Positions 1 to 6,238 of a stretch of 7,615 bases of DNA are shown here, one piece after another. Within the stretch, counting starts at the first letter, position 1. Each line of letters opens with the position of its first letter. The position numbers were made by a program, and so were the translations under genes. The notes below the pieces were generated by a model. It was not told the origin of the DNA. It did not search any database and saw only the letters and a list, made by a program, of their open reading frames with translations. This DNA comes from an uncultured bacterium (GTDB taxonomy: Bacteria; Bacillota_I; Bacilli_A; RF39; UBA660), in assembly GCA_949285775.1 (NCBI GenBank), contig CASEAD010000158.1:1-7615 (forward strand). Direction: 5' to 3'.

Positions 1-56
1 ATATTTAATTATATATAAAATAACTCTATAATATTATTCCCTAAAATCCAAAATAA

Positions 57-65
57 TGATACAAT
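57..65 (+). promoter_or_regulatory. Candidate extended -10 promoter for the hydrolase/DUF3006 operon
   Basis: TG at 57-58 followed by A and TACAAT at 60-65 matches an extended -10 element (five of six bases of TATAAT). The region 17 bp upstream has only a poor -35 (TTCCCT at 37-42). Transcription from about position 72 would leave a short leader containing the AAGGAGGAT ribosome binding site at 76-84. A second possible -10, TATAAT at 27-32, has an equally weak -35 (TTTAAT at 4-9). In DNA this AT-rich either could be chance. Confidence 0.4.
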
Positions 66-87
66 TATTAAAGATAAGGAGGATAAA

Positions 88-975
88 ATGAAAAGAAAAA
101 GAAAAAGTAAAAATATAAAAACTATATTAATAACTATAGCAGTCCTAATATGTGGATTATGTTTAAATAGTATTCAAGACACTTACAGCATAAATAACAA
201 TATTGTTTCTAGCCAATTAAAAGTAACATTCATTGATGTAGGACAAGCAGATAGTATATTAATTCAAAATGAATCAGAAAATATGCTTATAGATGCAGGA
301 AATAATGAAGATGGAGATAAATTAGTCAATTATTTTAAAAATTTAAATATAACTGACTTTAAATATGTAGTAGGAACTCACCCCCATGAAGATCATATAG
401 GAGGATTAGATAATATTATCAATAATTTTAAAATAAATTATATATATATGCCCGATGTAATTACAACAACCAAAACCTTTGAAGATGTATTAGATACTGC
501 CTTAAACAAAAATTTAACTATTACAGTACCTAAAATAAATGATACATTAAACTTGGGAAGCGCTACTATCAAAGTAATTTACACGGGTAATGACGAAGAA
601 GATTTAAATAATTCATCTATTGTTTTAAAAGTAACATTTGGTAATACCAGTTTTCTATTTATGGGAGACGCTACAGAAGAAGTTGAAAATAAAATACTTA
701 ATAGTGACATAGAATCTACTGTATTAAAAGTAGGACACCATGGATCTAAATATTCTACTTCCGATGAATTTTTAAATAAAGTTAATCCACAATACGCTGT
801 TATATCTGTAGGAATTAATAATTCTTATGGACACCCTGATAATATAGTAATAAATAAATTAAATAACATTAATGCTAGTATATATAGAACTGATGAATTA
901 GGAACAATTATCATGACTAGTGATGGTAACAATATAAAAGTAGAAAACTACACAACTGATACAAATGGAGAGTAA
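88..975 (+). CDS. Membrane-anchored ComEC-type metallo-beta-lactamase-fold hydrolase
   Basis: A 295-residue protein resembling the stand-alone C-terminal hydrolase domain of the competence protein ComEC/Rec2, here without the ComEC channel region. A basic N terminus (KRKRKSK) precedes a hydrophobic segment at about residues 11-26, so the catalytic domain is probably outside the cell, either anchored or cleaved free. The two cysteines there (22 and 25) do not form a lipobox. Family motifs appear in order: FIDVGQADS (48-56), LIDAGN (67-72), the metal-binding HPHEDH (98-103), NSS before a strand (175-177), FMGDA (191-195, Asp194 as bridging ligand), VGHHGS (215-220) and a late SYGHP (246-250). 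All expected metal ligands are present, so it is probably active as a hydrolase, plausibly on phosphodiester bonds in nucleic acid; the substrate is not shown by sequence. AAGGAGGAT at 76-84 supports this ATG. The DUF3006-like gene follows immediately, a common partnership for this family in Bacillota. Confidence 0.88.
   Translation: MKRKRKSKNIKTILITIAVLICGLCLNSIQDTYSINNNIVSSQLKVTFIDVGQADSILIQNESENMLIDAGNNEDGDKLVNYFKNLNITDFKYVVGTHPHEDHIGGLDNIINNFKINYIYMPDVITTTKTFEDVLDTALNKNLTITVPKINDTLNLGSATIKVIYTGNDEEDLNNSSIVLKVTFGNTSFLFMGDATEEVENKILNSDIESTVLKVGHHGSKYSTSDEFLNKVNPQYAVISVGINNSYGHPDNIVINKLNNINASIYRTDELGTIIMTSDGNNIKVENYTTDTNGE
967..972 (+). promoter_or_regulatory. Ribosome binding site inside the hydrolase 3' end
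   Basis: GGAGAG at 967-972 lies in the last codons of the hydrolase gene and ends 7 nt before the ATG at 980. It lies downstream of, and partly overlaps, the earlier in-frame ATG at 965, so it cannot serve that codon. It therefore decides the start of the next gene and implies translational coupling. Confidence 0.65.
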
Positions 976-979
976 ATTT

Positions 980-1192
980 ATGTACATAATAGATAGAATA
1001 GAAAATAACATAGCAATAATAGAAGATACAATTACCAAAAAAATAATTGAAGTAAATATTAAATACTTACCAGACAATATCAAAGAAGGTAATATCCTTA
1101 CTTTTAACGGAAAAGAATATAAAATAAATACCCAAGATGAAATAGAAAGAAGAAAGAAAATACAAGATAAATTTAATAGATTAAAAAATTAA
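980..1192 (+). CDS. DUF3006-like small protein, partner of the MBL-fold hydrolase
   Basis: A soluble protein of 70 residues beginning MYIIDRIENNIAIIED, with the pattern of the DUF3006 family: an opening 'IDR-E-aivE' strand pair, a central 'LPDNIKEGNIL' turn and a closing charged helix (ERRKKIQDKFNRLKN). The frame also contains an ATG at 965, which would add MESKF, but that codon has no ribosome binding site and the family normally begins at the residues encoded from 980. The start is 4 nt after the hydrolase stop codon (973-975), so the pair are almost certainly co-transcribed and translationally coupled. DUF3006 genes commonly sit beside ComEC-type hydrolases in Bacillota, but the molecular role is unknown. 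With no signal sequence the protein is predicted cytoplasmic, on the opposite side of the membrane from the mature hydrolase if that one is exported. Confidence 0.78.
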   Translation: MYIIDRIENNIAIIEDTITKKIIEVNIKYLPDNIKEGNILTFNGKEYKINTQDEIERRKKIQDKFNRLKN

Positions 1193-1195
1193 ACT

Positions 1196-1222
1196 AGGAG
1201 TATTATATAATATTCTTTTTTT
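1196..1222 (+). terminator. Rho-independent terminator after the hydrolase/DUF3006 operon
   Basis: AGGAGTATT (1196-1204) pairs with AATATTCTT (1209-1217), including two G-T pairs, around an ATAT loop. A T run continues to 1222. The stem is AT-rich and weak, but its position right after the stop codon and its T tract fit a terminator that separates this operon from the glycosyltransferase. Confidence 0.55.
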
Positions 1223-1250
1223 AATATGCATAAATTATAATGGTGATAAA

Positions 1251-2342
1251 ATGAAAAAATATAAAGTATGTGTATACGCTATAAGTAAAAACGAAGAGAA
1301 ATTTGTAGATAGATGGTACGAATCAGTTAAAGAAGCTGATGAATTATACGTCTTAGATACAGGATCTACAGATAAAACCGTAGAAAAACTAAAAAGTCAT
1401 AATGTAAATGTATTAGTAAAAGAAATAATCCCTTGGCGTTTTGATGTTGCTAGAAATGAAAGCCTAAAATTACTACCAAGAGATACTGATATATGTGTAT
1501 GTGTTGATTTAGATGAAGTATTTAGAAAAGGTTGGCGCGAAGAATTAGAACGTTTTTGGACAGAGGATACCACACAAGCTACCTATAATTATAATTGGGC
1601 CTTTGATAAATATAATAATCCCACAGTAAGCTTTTATTATGAAAAAATGCATACCTTGGATTATGAATGGTATCATCCCGTACATGAAATATTAAGATAT
1701 ATTGGTAAGGATAAAGAAAAGAAAACATTAATAGAAAGTATTATATTAGATCATTACCCAGATAGAACAAAAAGCAGATCTTCATATTTACCATTATTAG
1801 AATTATCAGTAAAAGAAGACCCCGAAGATGACAGAAATATGCACTATTTAGGAAGAGAATATATGTATTATGGAAACTGGCAAAAATGTATCGATACATT
1901 AGAAAAATATCTTACCTTAGATAAAGCAACCTGGAAAGATGAAAGAAGTGCCTCTATGCGATTTATCTCTAGAAGTTATAAAGCACTAAATAATAATATA
2001 CAAGCTAAAATATGGTTAGAACGCGCTATAAATGAAACACCATATTTAAGAGAACCTTATGTAGAATATGGCATATTAGAATATAATTTAAATAATTATG
2101 AAAATGCTATTATATATTTAGAAAAAGCTTTAGAAATTAAGGATAAATACAAAAGTTATATCAATGAAACATTTTGTTGGGATGCAACCATATATGATAT
2201 TTTAGGAGTTTGTTATGACAGAGTTGGTAAATTAAAAGAAGCATTATATTACACGGTAATCGCTAATAAAAAAGATCCTGATGATGAAAGAATAAAAAAT
2301 AATATAAAAATTATTGAAGATAAAATAATTTCCAATTATTAA
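1251..2342 (+). CDS. GT2-family glycosyltransferase with C-terminal TPR repeats
   Basis: The N-terminal half (about residues 4-175) is a GT-A fold of family 2. It shows CVYAISKNEE (7-16), the nucleotide-binding region with VLDTGSTDKT (34-43), PWRFDVARNE (61-70), and the metal/nucleotide-sugar DxD as VDLDE (85-89, Asp86 and Asp88). A histidine-bearing segment, WYHPVHE (140-146), follows. The C-terminal half carries about four TPR-like helical pairs (roughly 195-224, 231-263, 264-297 and 312-345, the last with the typical 'LG-CYDRVGKLKEAL' pattern). This GT-A plus TPR layout is shared with SunS, the S-glycosyltransferase of sublancin, and with many uncharacterised Bacillota and phage proteins. 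There is no membrane segment, so it should act in the cytoplasm on a protein, peptide or lipid acceptor bound through the TPRs; donor and acceptor cannot be read from sequence. GGTGAT at 1242-1247 is the ribosome binding site. No obvious acceptor gene lies next to it. Confidence 0.88.
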   Translation: MKKYKVCVYAISKNEEKFVDRWYESVKEADELYVLDTGSTDKTVEKLKSHNVNVLVKEIIPWRFDVARNESLKLLPRDTDICVCVDLDEVFRKGWREELERFWTEDTTQATYNYNWAFDKYNNPTVSFYYEKMHTLDYEWYHPVHEILRYIGKDKEKKTLIESIILDHYPDRTKSRSSYLPLLELSVKEDPEDDRNMHYLGREYMYYGNWQKCIDTLEKYLTLDKATWKDERSASMRFISRSYKALNNNIQAKIWLERAINETPYLREPYVEYGILEYNLNNYENAIIYLEKALEIKDKYKSYINETFCWDATIYDILGVCYDRVGKLKEALYYTVIANKKDPDDERIKNNIKIIEDKIISNY

Positions 2343-2365
2343 AAGAATATAATATTTATAATTAA

Positions 2366-2392
2366 AAAGCCAGAATATTTATTTCTGGTTTT
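2366..2392. terminator. Bidirectional terminator shared by the glycosyltransferase and GH3 genes
   Basis: AAAGCCAGAA (2366-2375) pairs with TTCTGGTTTT (2383-2392) around a 7-nt loop, including one G-T pair. A-rich and T-rich flanks supply a short T tract for the plus-strand gene and TTTTT for the minus-strand gene. The right arm lies in the last codons of the GH3 gene, whose stop (2379-2381) falls in the loop. Confidence 0.72.
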
Positions 2393-3749
2393 CAAACATT
2401 AATCCTTTATAATATTTCCACGCTAATACTCTAAAGGCTAATTTATCAATTAAACTTTCATCTATAGTCTGATTATTAATAGCAGTCTTTATCGAATTAA
2501 TAGTACCCTCATAATCAGTTGTTATAATTAAATCATTACCCGCTAAAATAGCCTCCACTGGAGCGTCATCAATAGTAGATACAGACCCCATTGCCAAATC
2601 ATCTGTAATAATAATACCAGTAAAATCAAGATCATCTCTAAGTAAATTATGAATATCTATAGAAAGTGAAGCCGGATTATCCGCATCAATACTAGAAACA
2701 ATATTATGACTTACTAATACCGCCTCTGCTTGAGCATCAATACCTGCTTTAAATGGTGGTAAATCATTTGAAGAAATATCCTCGTAAGTACGATTATCTA
2801 CAGAAGTACCATAATGAGTATCAGCGTTATTACCATATCCCGGAAAATGTTTTAAAGTATAAGATACCCCCAAACCCTTACTAGCCTCAATAACCGTTTT
2901 AGCATAAACAGAAGTTAACTCTGTCCCCTCACCTAACGCTCTTGAATACATATAGTCACTAGAATCAGTAGAAACATCAACAACCGGTGCTAAATTTAAA
3001 TTAATTCCTAATTCATTTAATAAATTACTCTTTTTTATAGTATCTTCCTTAATTAAGTCAAATCCTCCTAATTTATATAATTCACTAGGTGATTTAAATC
3101 TTTCACTAGCAAGATTAGGATTACTACTAACCCTTACTACTTCCCCACCCTCTTCATCAACAGCAGTTAAAATAGGAATTTTAGATACATCTTGTAGAGA
3201 ATTAATCATACTTTGTACCTCTGATTTAGTCTTATTACTAAAGTCTTTTGCAAAGAAAACATATCCCCCAAATTGATAATTTTCTAAAATACTAACTTGA
3301 TTCTCATCAGGGTACCTTACTAATAATATCTGTGCTATTTTCTCACTCATTGACATAGTCTGTAACTTATCATAAGCAAGATCATAATAATCACTAAAAA
3401 TACCACCATCTAACCATTCAGAAGGAACACTACTATTATCATTAAAACTCTCTAAAATAGAATAATTTATAATCTTATTATCTTGTATACTCTTATCTTT
3501 ATCTAAATAACCAACAAATTCAAGCTCAACAACATCTCCAGAAATAGTAGAAATATCTTCCGCAATAAAAGTATAAATAACATCATTACTATCACGAACA
3601 GTTAAATTATCTCCAGATACTTCCAAAACAGTTGCTACTATCTTATTTACCTCATTATTTTCCTTAAAATTATTAATAATTACTCCACTAAAAATAACTA
3701 CTACTAAAATAATTGCCACACCCAAAGTTAAAATCATCTTTTTATTCAT
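2379..3749 (-). CDS. Membrane-anchored GH3 beta-N-acetylhexosaminidase (NagZ-like)
   Basis: A 456-residue glycoside hydrolase family 3 enzyme of the NagZ type, predicted to remove terminal N-acetylglucosamine, for example from peptidoglycan fragments. Residues 6-28 are a hydrophobic anchor with no lipobox, placing the rest outside the membrane. Residues about 36-100 form an extra strand-rich region that I do not recognise. The catalytic TIM barrel spans about 120-450: LTAVDEEGGEVVRV (194-207), LNLAPVVDV (251-259), YSRALGEG (268-275), KHFPGYG (300-306) followed by NADTH (308-312), VLVSHN (344-349) and IITDDLAMG (380-388). By family knowledge Asp383 is the nucleophile, and Asp310/His312 form the Asp-His dyad that serves as acid/base in NagZ enzymes, so all catalytic residues are present. 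KHFPGHG is the usual form; here the second His is Tyr305. There is no C-terminal GH3 beta domain, as is normal for compact NagZ. GGAGG at 3756-3760 supports the start. Confidence 0.9.
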   Translation of the reverse strand: MNKKMILTLGVAIILVVVIFSGVIINNFKENNEVNKIVATVLEVSGDNLTVRDSNDVIYTFIAEDISTISGDVVELEFVGYLDKDKSIQDNKIINYSILESFNDNSSVPSEWLDGGIFSDYYDLAYDKLQTMSMSEKIAQILLVRYPDENQVSILENYQFGGYVFFAKDFSNKTKSEVQSMINSLQDVSKIPILTAVDEEGGEVVRVSSNPNLASERFKSPSELYKLGGFDLIKEDTIKKSNLLNELGINLNLAPVVDVSTDSSDYMYSRALGEGTELTSVYAKTVIEASKGLGVSYTLKHFPGYGNNADTHYGTSVDNRTYEDISSNDLPPFKAGIDAQAEAVLVSHNIVSSIDADNPASLSIDIHNLLRDDLDFTGIIITDDLAMGSVSTIDDAPVEAILAGNDLIITTDYEGTINSIKTAINNQTIDESLIDKLAFRVLAWKYYKGLMFENQK

Positions 3750-3769
3750 TACCCACCTCCACTAGTAAT

Positions 3770-3775
3770 ATTATA
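3770..3775 (-). promoter_or_regulatory. Possible -10 box for the GH3 gene
   Basis: On the minus strand TATAAT at 3775-3770 lies 9 nt upstream of the GGAGG ribosome binding site. A start about 7 nt downstream would keep that site in the transcript. I see no convincing -35 17 bp upstream, so this is a weak call in AT-rich DNA. Confidence 0.3.
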
Positions 3776-3800
3776 TATAAATTAAAATAAAATATGATAA

Positions 3801-3827
3801 TAAATATTACATTAAATATAATATTTA
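3801..3827. repeat. AT-only inverted repeat between corA-like and GH3 genes
   Basis: TAAATATTA (3801-3809) and TAATATTTA (3819-3827) are perfect 9-bp inverted arms around a 9-nt loop. It sits 23 bp past the corA-like stop codon and upstream of the GH3 gene. It could be a weak terminator (T-rich minus-strand sequence follows) or an operator, or chance; the stem has no G or C. Confidence 0.35.
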
Positions 3828-3849
3828 AAACTAATCTAACTATTTATAT

Positions 3850-4788
3850 CTAAAGCATATTCTTCTTCTTTAACCAATATGCTAAAAGAAAAGAAACTAT
3901 TAAAGATATAACACATATGAATAAAAAAGATAAATTACTCTCTGATAACACACCCAAAGGTACATTCATTCCTAGAAAAGACGCTATCATAGTAGGTACT
4001 GAAAAAACTATTGTAATACCTGTTAAAAATTTCATTATAACATTTAAATTATTAGATATTATAGTACCATAAGCATCAATAGTAGAAGATAATATTTCTC
4101 TAGTTATCATACTATTTTCAATACTCTGTTTATTTTCAATAATAGCATCTTCTAACAACATCTTTTCCTCTTTGTTTAAACTTATTAAATCTTCTTTTTG
4201 TAATTTCTCTAAAACAATACCATTAGCACTTAAAGAAGTAATAAAATATACAAGTGATTTTTGAATATTTAAAAAATTAAGTAATTGTTTATTACTAGTC
4301 GAATGATAAGTATTTTTCTCAACCTTTTGAATATCTTCTTCCAAAGAATCTAAAGTATATAAATAAGATCTTGCAGAATTAAAAAGTATTTGTATTAAAA
4401 ACCTTTCTCTCTTAGTAGCGTCAAAATCTTCTACCTCATTTTCTTTAAATTTATTCAATAGTTCATGTTCTACTAAAGAAACAGTTAATATATATCCAGA
4501 GTCGCATAAAATAATTCCTAAAGGATATGTAATATACTTATTTTTGATACTTTTATCTTTCATATAAGGAATATTAATAACAACCAATAATCCTCCTTCA
4601 ATCTTTTTTACTCTTGGTAATTCTTTTTCTACTAATACTTGTAAAAGATATGATGAATTAACATTACATACTTCTGATATTTTACTAGTTTCTTCTTCAG
4701 TTGGATTAACTATATTAATCCAAGAATCTTTAATATATTCAGTACTTTTAATTAAAGTATTTTCTCTTTTTTTAAAAATTTCTATCAT
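3850..4788 (-). CDS. CorA-family divalent-cation (Mg2+) transporter
   Basis: A 312-residue protein with the CorA/MRS2 layout. A long cytoplasmic domain (1 to about 250) of strands then helices includes an extended charged helical stretch (about 125-250) that forms the funnel in known structures. Two C-terminal membrane helices follow (about 252-272 and 285-305). The signature GMN is at 273-275, directly after the first helix, and a basic tail (WLKKKN) ends the protein on the cytoplasmic side. It should assemble as a homopentamer and import Mg2+, possibly Co2+ or Ni2+. The loop after GMN reads VPLGVLSESN and lacks the MPEL seen in classical CorA, so ion selectivity is less certain. The gene appears to be transcribed alone: a good promoter lies just upstream, and the ribosome binding site is a modest AGGCGAT (4793-4799). 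No magnesium riboswitch is evident in the short leader. The stop codon is TAG. Confidence 0.88.
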   Translation of the reverse strand: MIEIFKKRENTLIKSTEYIKDSWINIVNPTEEETSKISEVCNVNSSYLLQVLVEKELPRVKKIEGGLLVVINIPYMKDKSIKNKYITYPLGIILCDSGYILTVSLVEHELLNKFKENEVEDFDATKRERFLIQILFNSARSYLYTLDSLEEDIQKVEKNTYHSTSNKQLLNFLNIQKSLVYFITSLSANGIVLEKLQKEDLISLNKEEKMLLEDAIIENKQSIENSMITREILSSTIDAYGTIISNNLNVIMKFLTGITIVFSVPTMIASFLGMNVPLGVLSESNLSFLFICVISLIVSFLLAYWLKKKNML

Positions 4789-4812
4789 ATATATCGCCTA
4801 CTTTATATACTA

Positions 4813-4841
4813 AATATATCATAGCATTTAATTAAAGTAAA
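4813..4841 (-). promoter_or_regulatory. Extended -10 promoter of the corA-like gene
   Basis: On the minus strand, -35 TTTACT (4841-4836) is separated by exactly 17 bp from -10 TATATT (4818-4813). TGA immediately before the -10 supplies the extended -10 TG. It begins 25 nt upstream of the ATG, leaving a short leader with the ribosome binding site and no room for a structured regulator. Confidence 0.65.
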
Positions 4842-4859
4842 GAGTAAATTATAATACCA

Positions 4860-4892
4860 AAAAGCAAAAACATTATCTAAATAAGAAATAAT
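4860..4892 (-). terminator. Possible terminator of the unrecognised 280-residue gene
   Basis: On the minus strand an imperfect hairpin (arms ATTATTT and AGATAAT, one G-T pair, 7-nt loop; 4892-4872) is followed by a T-rich stretch (GTTTTTGCTTTTT). The stem has almost no G-C pairs and would be weak, but its position after the stop codon and the T tract fit a terminator. Confidence 0.38.
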
Positions 4893-4919
4893 ACATAAAT
4901 TAAGGTTTATTTACTTACT

Positions 4920-5762
4920 TTAAAAATTAATACTATCTTTAACTTTCTTTAAAGTCTTTTTCATAGTATCAGAATTATAGTCTACTTTATATCCATTTTT
5001 TACTTGATTATATAATATTTTTTTCTGCATATTTAATCTATTGCTATCTTCAATAACTTTCTTTAAACCGTATAAATCTTGAAATATATCAGCATCTAAT
5101 AAACTTTCATTTAACATTTCAAGGATAACATATTTAATCATGGTTATTTTAGAAGTATTTATATTAGCAAGTTCTTCATCTGTTACATTAGATAAAGGTT
5201 CTAATAACAATTCATCATCTAAAAATTGAAATGCTTCATTATATTCTAGTTTATCTATACCTTTATAATAAAATAATTTATTAATATATATATCACTTTT
5301 TCTTTTTATTAAAGCCTTCATATATAAATGTAAAAGATCATCTTTAAAATAAATATTATTTAATCTTCTATTTAAATTTTTAATTTCTTTATCACAAACT
5401 TTATCAAAAAATCTAGCACAAAAAGTCATATCATTACAAAGATGATACTCACTAAATAAAAGTAATTTTTCTTCAAAAGGAAGGTTATAACAATATGAAA
5501 AATAAACTTCCATAAGTTGTTGCATATCAGGATTATTTCTAATTAAATAATTATTAATATCTAGTCCCCTTTCTTTAATTACTAAATTCTCTTTATGTAA
5601 TAGATCACCATAAGGATATCCTAAGTGTTTAATTCTTTTCCTTAATTCAGCTTCGGCACATTTTCTTAAAGCAAAACCATATTTATCATTTAGAATTATT
5701 ATAACTAAATTAGATATTGGTAATTTTTTTAAATCATTAAATAATTTTCTTTCTTCATTCAT
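4920..5762 (-). CDS. Unrecognised 280-residue helical protein
   Basis: I do not recognise this protein. It has no signal peptide or membrane segment and reads as an all-helical, charged cytoplasmic protein. An amphipathic N-terminal block (1-48, including KCAEAELRKRIKHLGYPYGDLL at about 34-55) is followed by aromatic- and leucine-rich helices. A cysteine group lies at 91, 109, 115 and 123, plus Cys35; spacing 109-115-123 is loose and not a recognised zinc motif. The C terminus is a basic helix (MKKTLKKVKDS). Repeated helix pairs of 30-40 residues would suit a HEAT- or TPR-like solenoid, but no consensus is readable. GAGGTGAG at 5767-5774 is a strong ribosome binding site that supports the ATG at 5762-5760. 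A weak extended -10 (TGCTATTCT, 5791-5783, minus) may be the promoter. It is flanked by its own probable promoter and terminator, so probably monocistronic, and is divergent from the small membrane protein gene. Confidence 0.8.
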   Translation of the reverse strand: MNEERKLFNDLKKLPISNLVIIILNDKYGFALRKCAEAELRKRIKHLGYPYGDLLHKENLVIKERGLDINNYLIRNNPDMQQLMEVYFSYCYNLPFEEKLLLFSEYHLCNDMTFCARFFDKVCDKEIKNLNRRLNNIYFKDDLLHLYMKALIKRKSDIYINKLFYYKGIDKLEYNEAFQFLDDELLLEPLSNVTDEELANINTSKITMIKYVILEMLNESLLDADIFQDLYGLKKVIEDSNRLNMQKKILYNQVKNGYKVDYNSDTMKKTLKKVKDSINF

Positions 5763-5859
5763 TTAACTCACCTCTTATTATAAGAATAGCATAAAAATAT
5801 AGAAATTTATTTTAATTAACTAAATAGATACCCTCTAAACAAAATCTTAAATAATAACC

Positions 5860-5888
5860 TTTACAATATAAAATAAATAAGGTATAAT
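5860..5888 (+). promoter_or_regulatory. Near-consensus sigma-A promoter of the small membrane protein gene
   Basis: TTTACA (5860-5865; five of six of TTGACA), exactly 17 bp of AT-rich spacer, then a perfect TATAAT (5883-5888). Transcription from about 5895 gives a very short leader containing AGGAGG (5896-5901), which is 7 nt before the ATG. This is the best promoter in the window and suggests steady expression. Confidence 0.78.
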
Positions 5889-5908
5889 CAACAAAAGGAG
5901 GAAAATAT

Positions 5909-6223
5909 ATGAATATACAACAAAAAATAATAAATAGATTAGGTACAATCTATATTTCCTTAATAGCGTTTATAGTTATATTAGAAATACTTTTAAATGG
6001 GTTGTCTATTTTTGATATTATTAACTTACTTTTAGTACTATTACTATTTATACTATTACAAACAAAATTAATAAATTTAAACATTCAATGTATATTATCT
6101 ACTATAATTGGAATAGTTATCTTTGTAACTGGCGAAGCAATAACCATTTTAATGGCATTATGGCTTGCTATTTACAGTACAATATCATTTTTTAAATTAA
6201 AAAAAAGATCACTAAATTTATAA
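5909..6223 (+). CDS. Small multi-helix membrane protein of unknown function
   Basis: A 104-residue, strongly hydrophobic protein. Probable membrane helices lie at about 12-34, 36-56, 58-75 and 77-96. Only short polar stretches occur: the N terminus (MNIQQKIINR), a short QTKLINLN loop near 51-58 and a basic tail (KLKKRSLNL). The tail would place the C terminus in the cytoplasm. No catalytic or transport signature is visible and I cannot assign a family. The gene is unusual in having both a near-consensus promoter and a strong terminator for such a small product, so it is very likely real and expressed alone. Its last codons form the left arm of the terminator. The neighbour converging on it also encodes a small membrane protein, but they share no visible similarity. 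Confidence 0.82.
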   Translation: MNIQQKIINRLGTIYISLIAFIVILEILLNGLSIFDIINLLLVLLLFILLQTKLINLNIQCILSTIIGIVIFVTGEAITILMALWLAIYSTISFFKLKKRSLNL

Positions 6224-6238
6224 AATAGTGATCTTTTT
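6202..6238. terminator. Strong bidirectional terminator containing both stop codons
   Basis: A perfect 13-bp stem, AAAAAGATCACTA (6202-6214) with TAGTGATCTTTTT (6226-6238), around an 11-nt loop. Five A's on one side and five T's on the other give a T tract in both directions. The plus-strand stop codon (6221-6223) lies in the loop, and the minus-strand stop (6237-6239) overlaps the right end of the stem. Confidence 0.88.

Noticed and set aside
148..165. Lipoprotein signal around Cys22 and Cys25 of the hydrolase.
   Set aside because: The residues before each cysteine (LI-C and GL-C) do not fit a lipobox, which needs a small residue at -1.
898..1083. A 61-residue hydrophobic reading frame on the minus strand.
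   Set aside because: It lies antisense to the hydrolase end and the DUF3006-like gene, both well supported, and has no convincing ribosome binding site. Its hydrophobicity follows from reading AT-rich codons in reverse.
1236..1241. TATAAT just upstream of the glycosyltransferase as its -10 box.
   Set aside because: Transcription would begin at about 1248, past the GGTGAT ribosome binding site at 1242-1247, and there is no -35. More likely chance in AT-rich DNA.
980..2342. A sublancin-like bacteriocin cluster around the SunS-like glycosyltransferase.
   Set aside because: No precursor peptide, ABC exporter with peptidase domain or thiol-disulfide oxidoreductase gene is present; the upstream small gene is DUF3006-like and has no leader or Cys pattern.
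5774..5784. Palindrome CTTAT-T-ATAAG near the start of the 280-residue gene as an operator.
   Set aside because: It is short and made almost wholly of A and T, overlaps the ribosome binding site/-10 area and is expected by chance at this composition.
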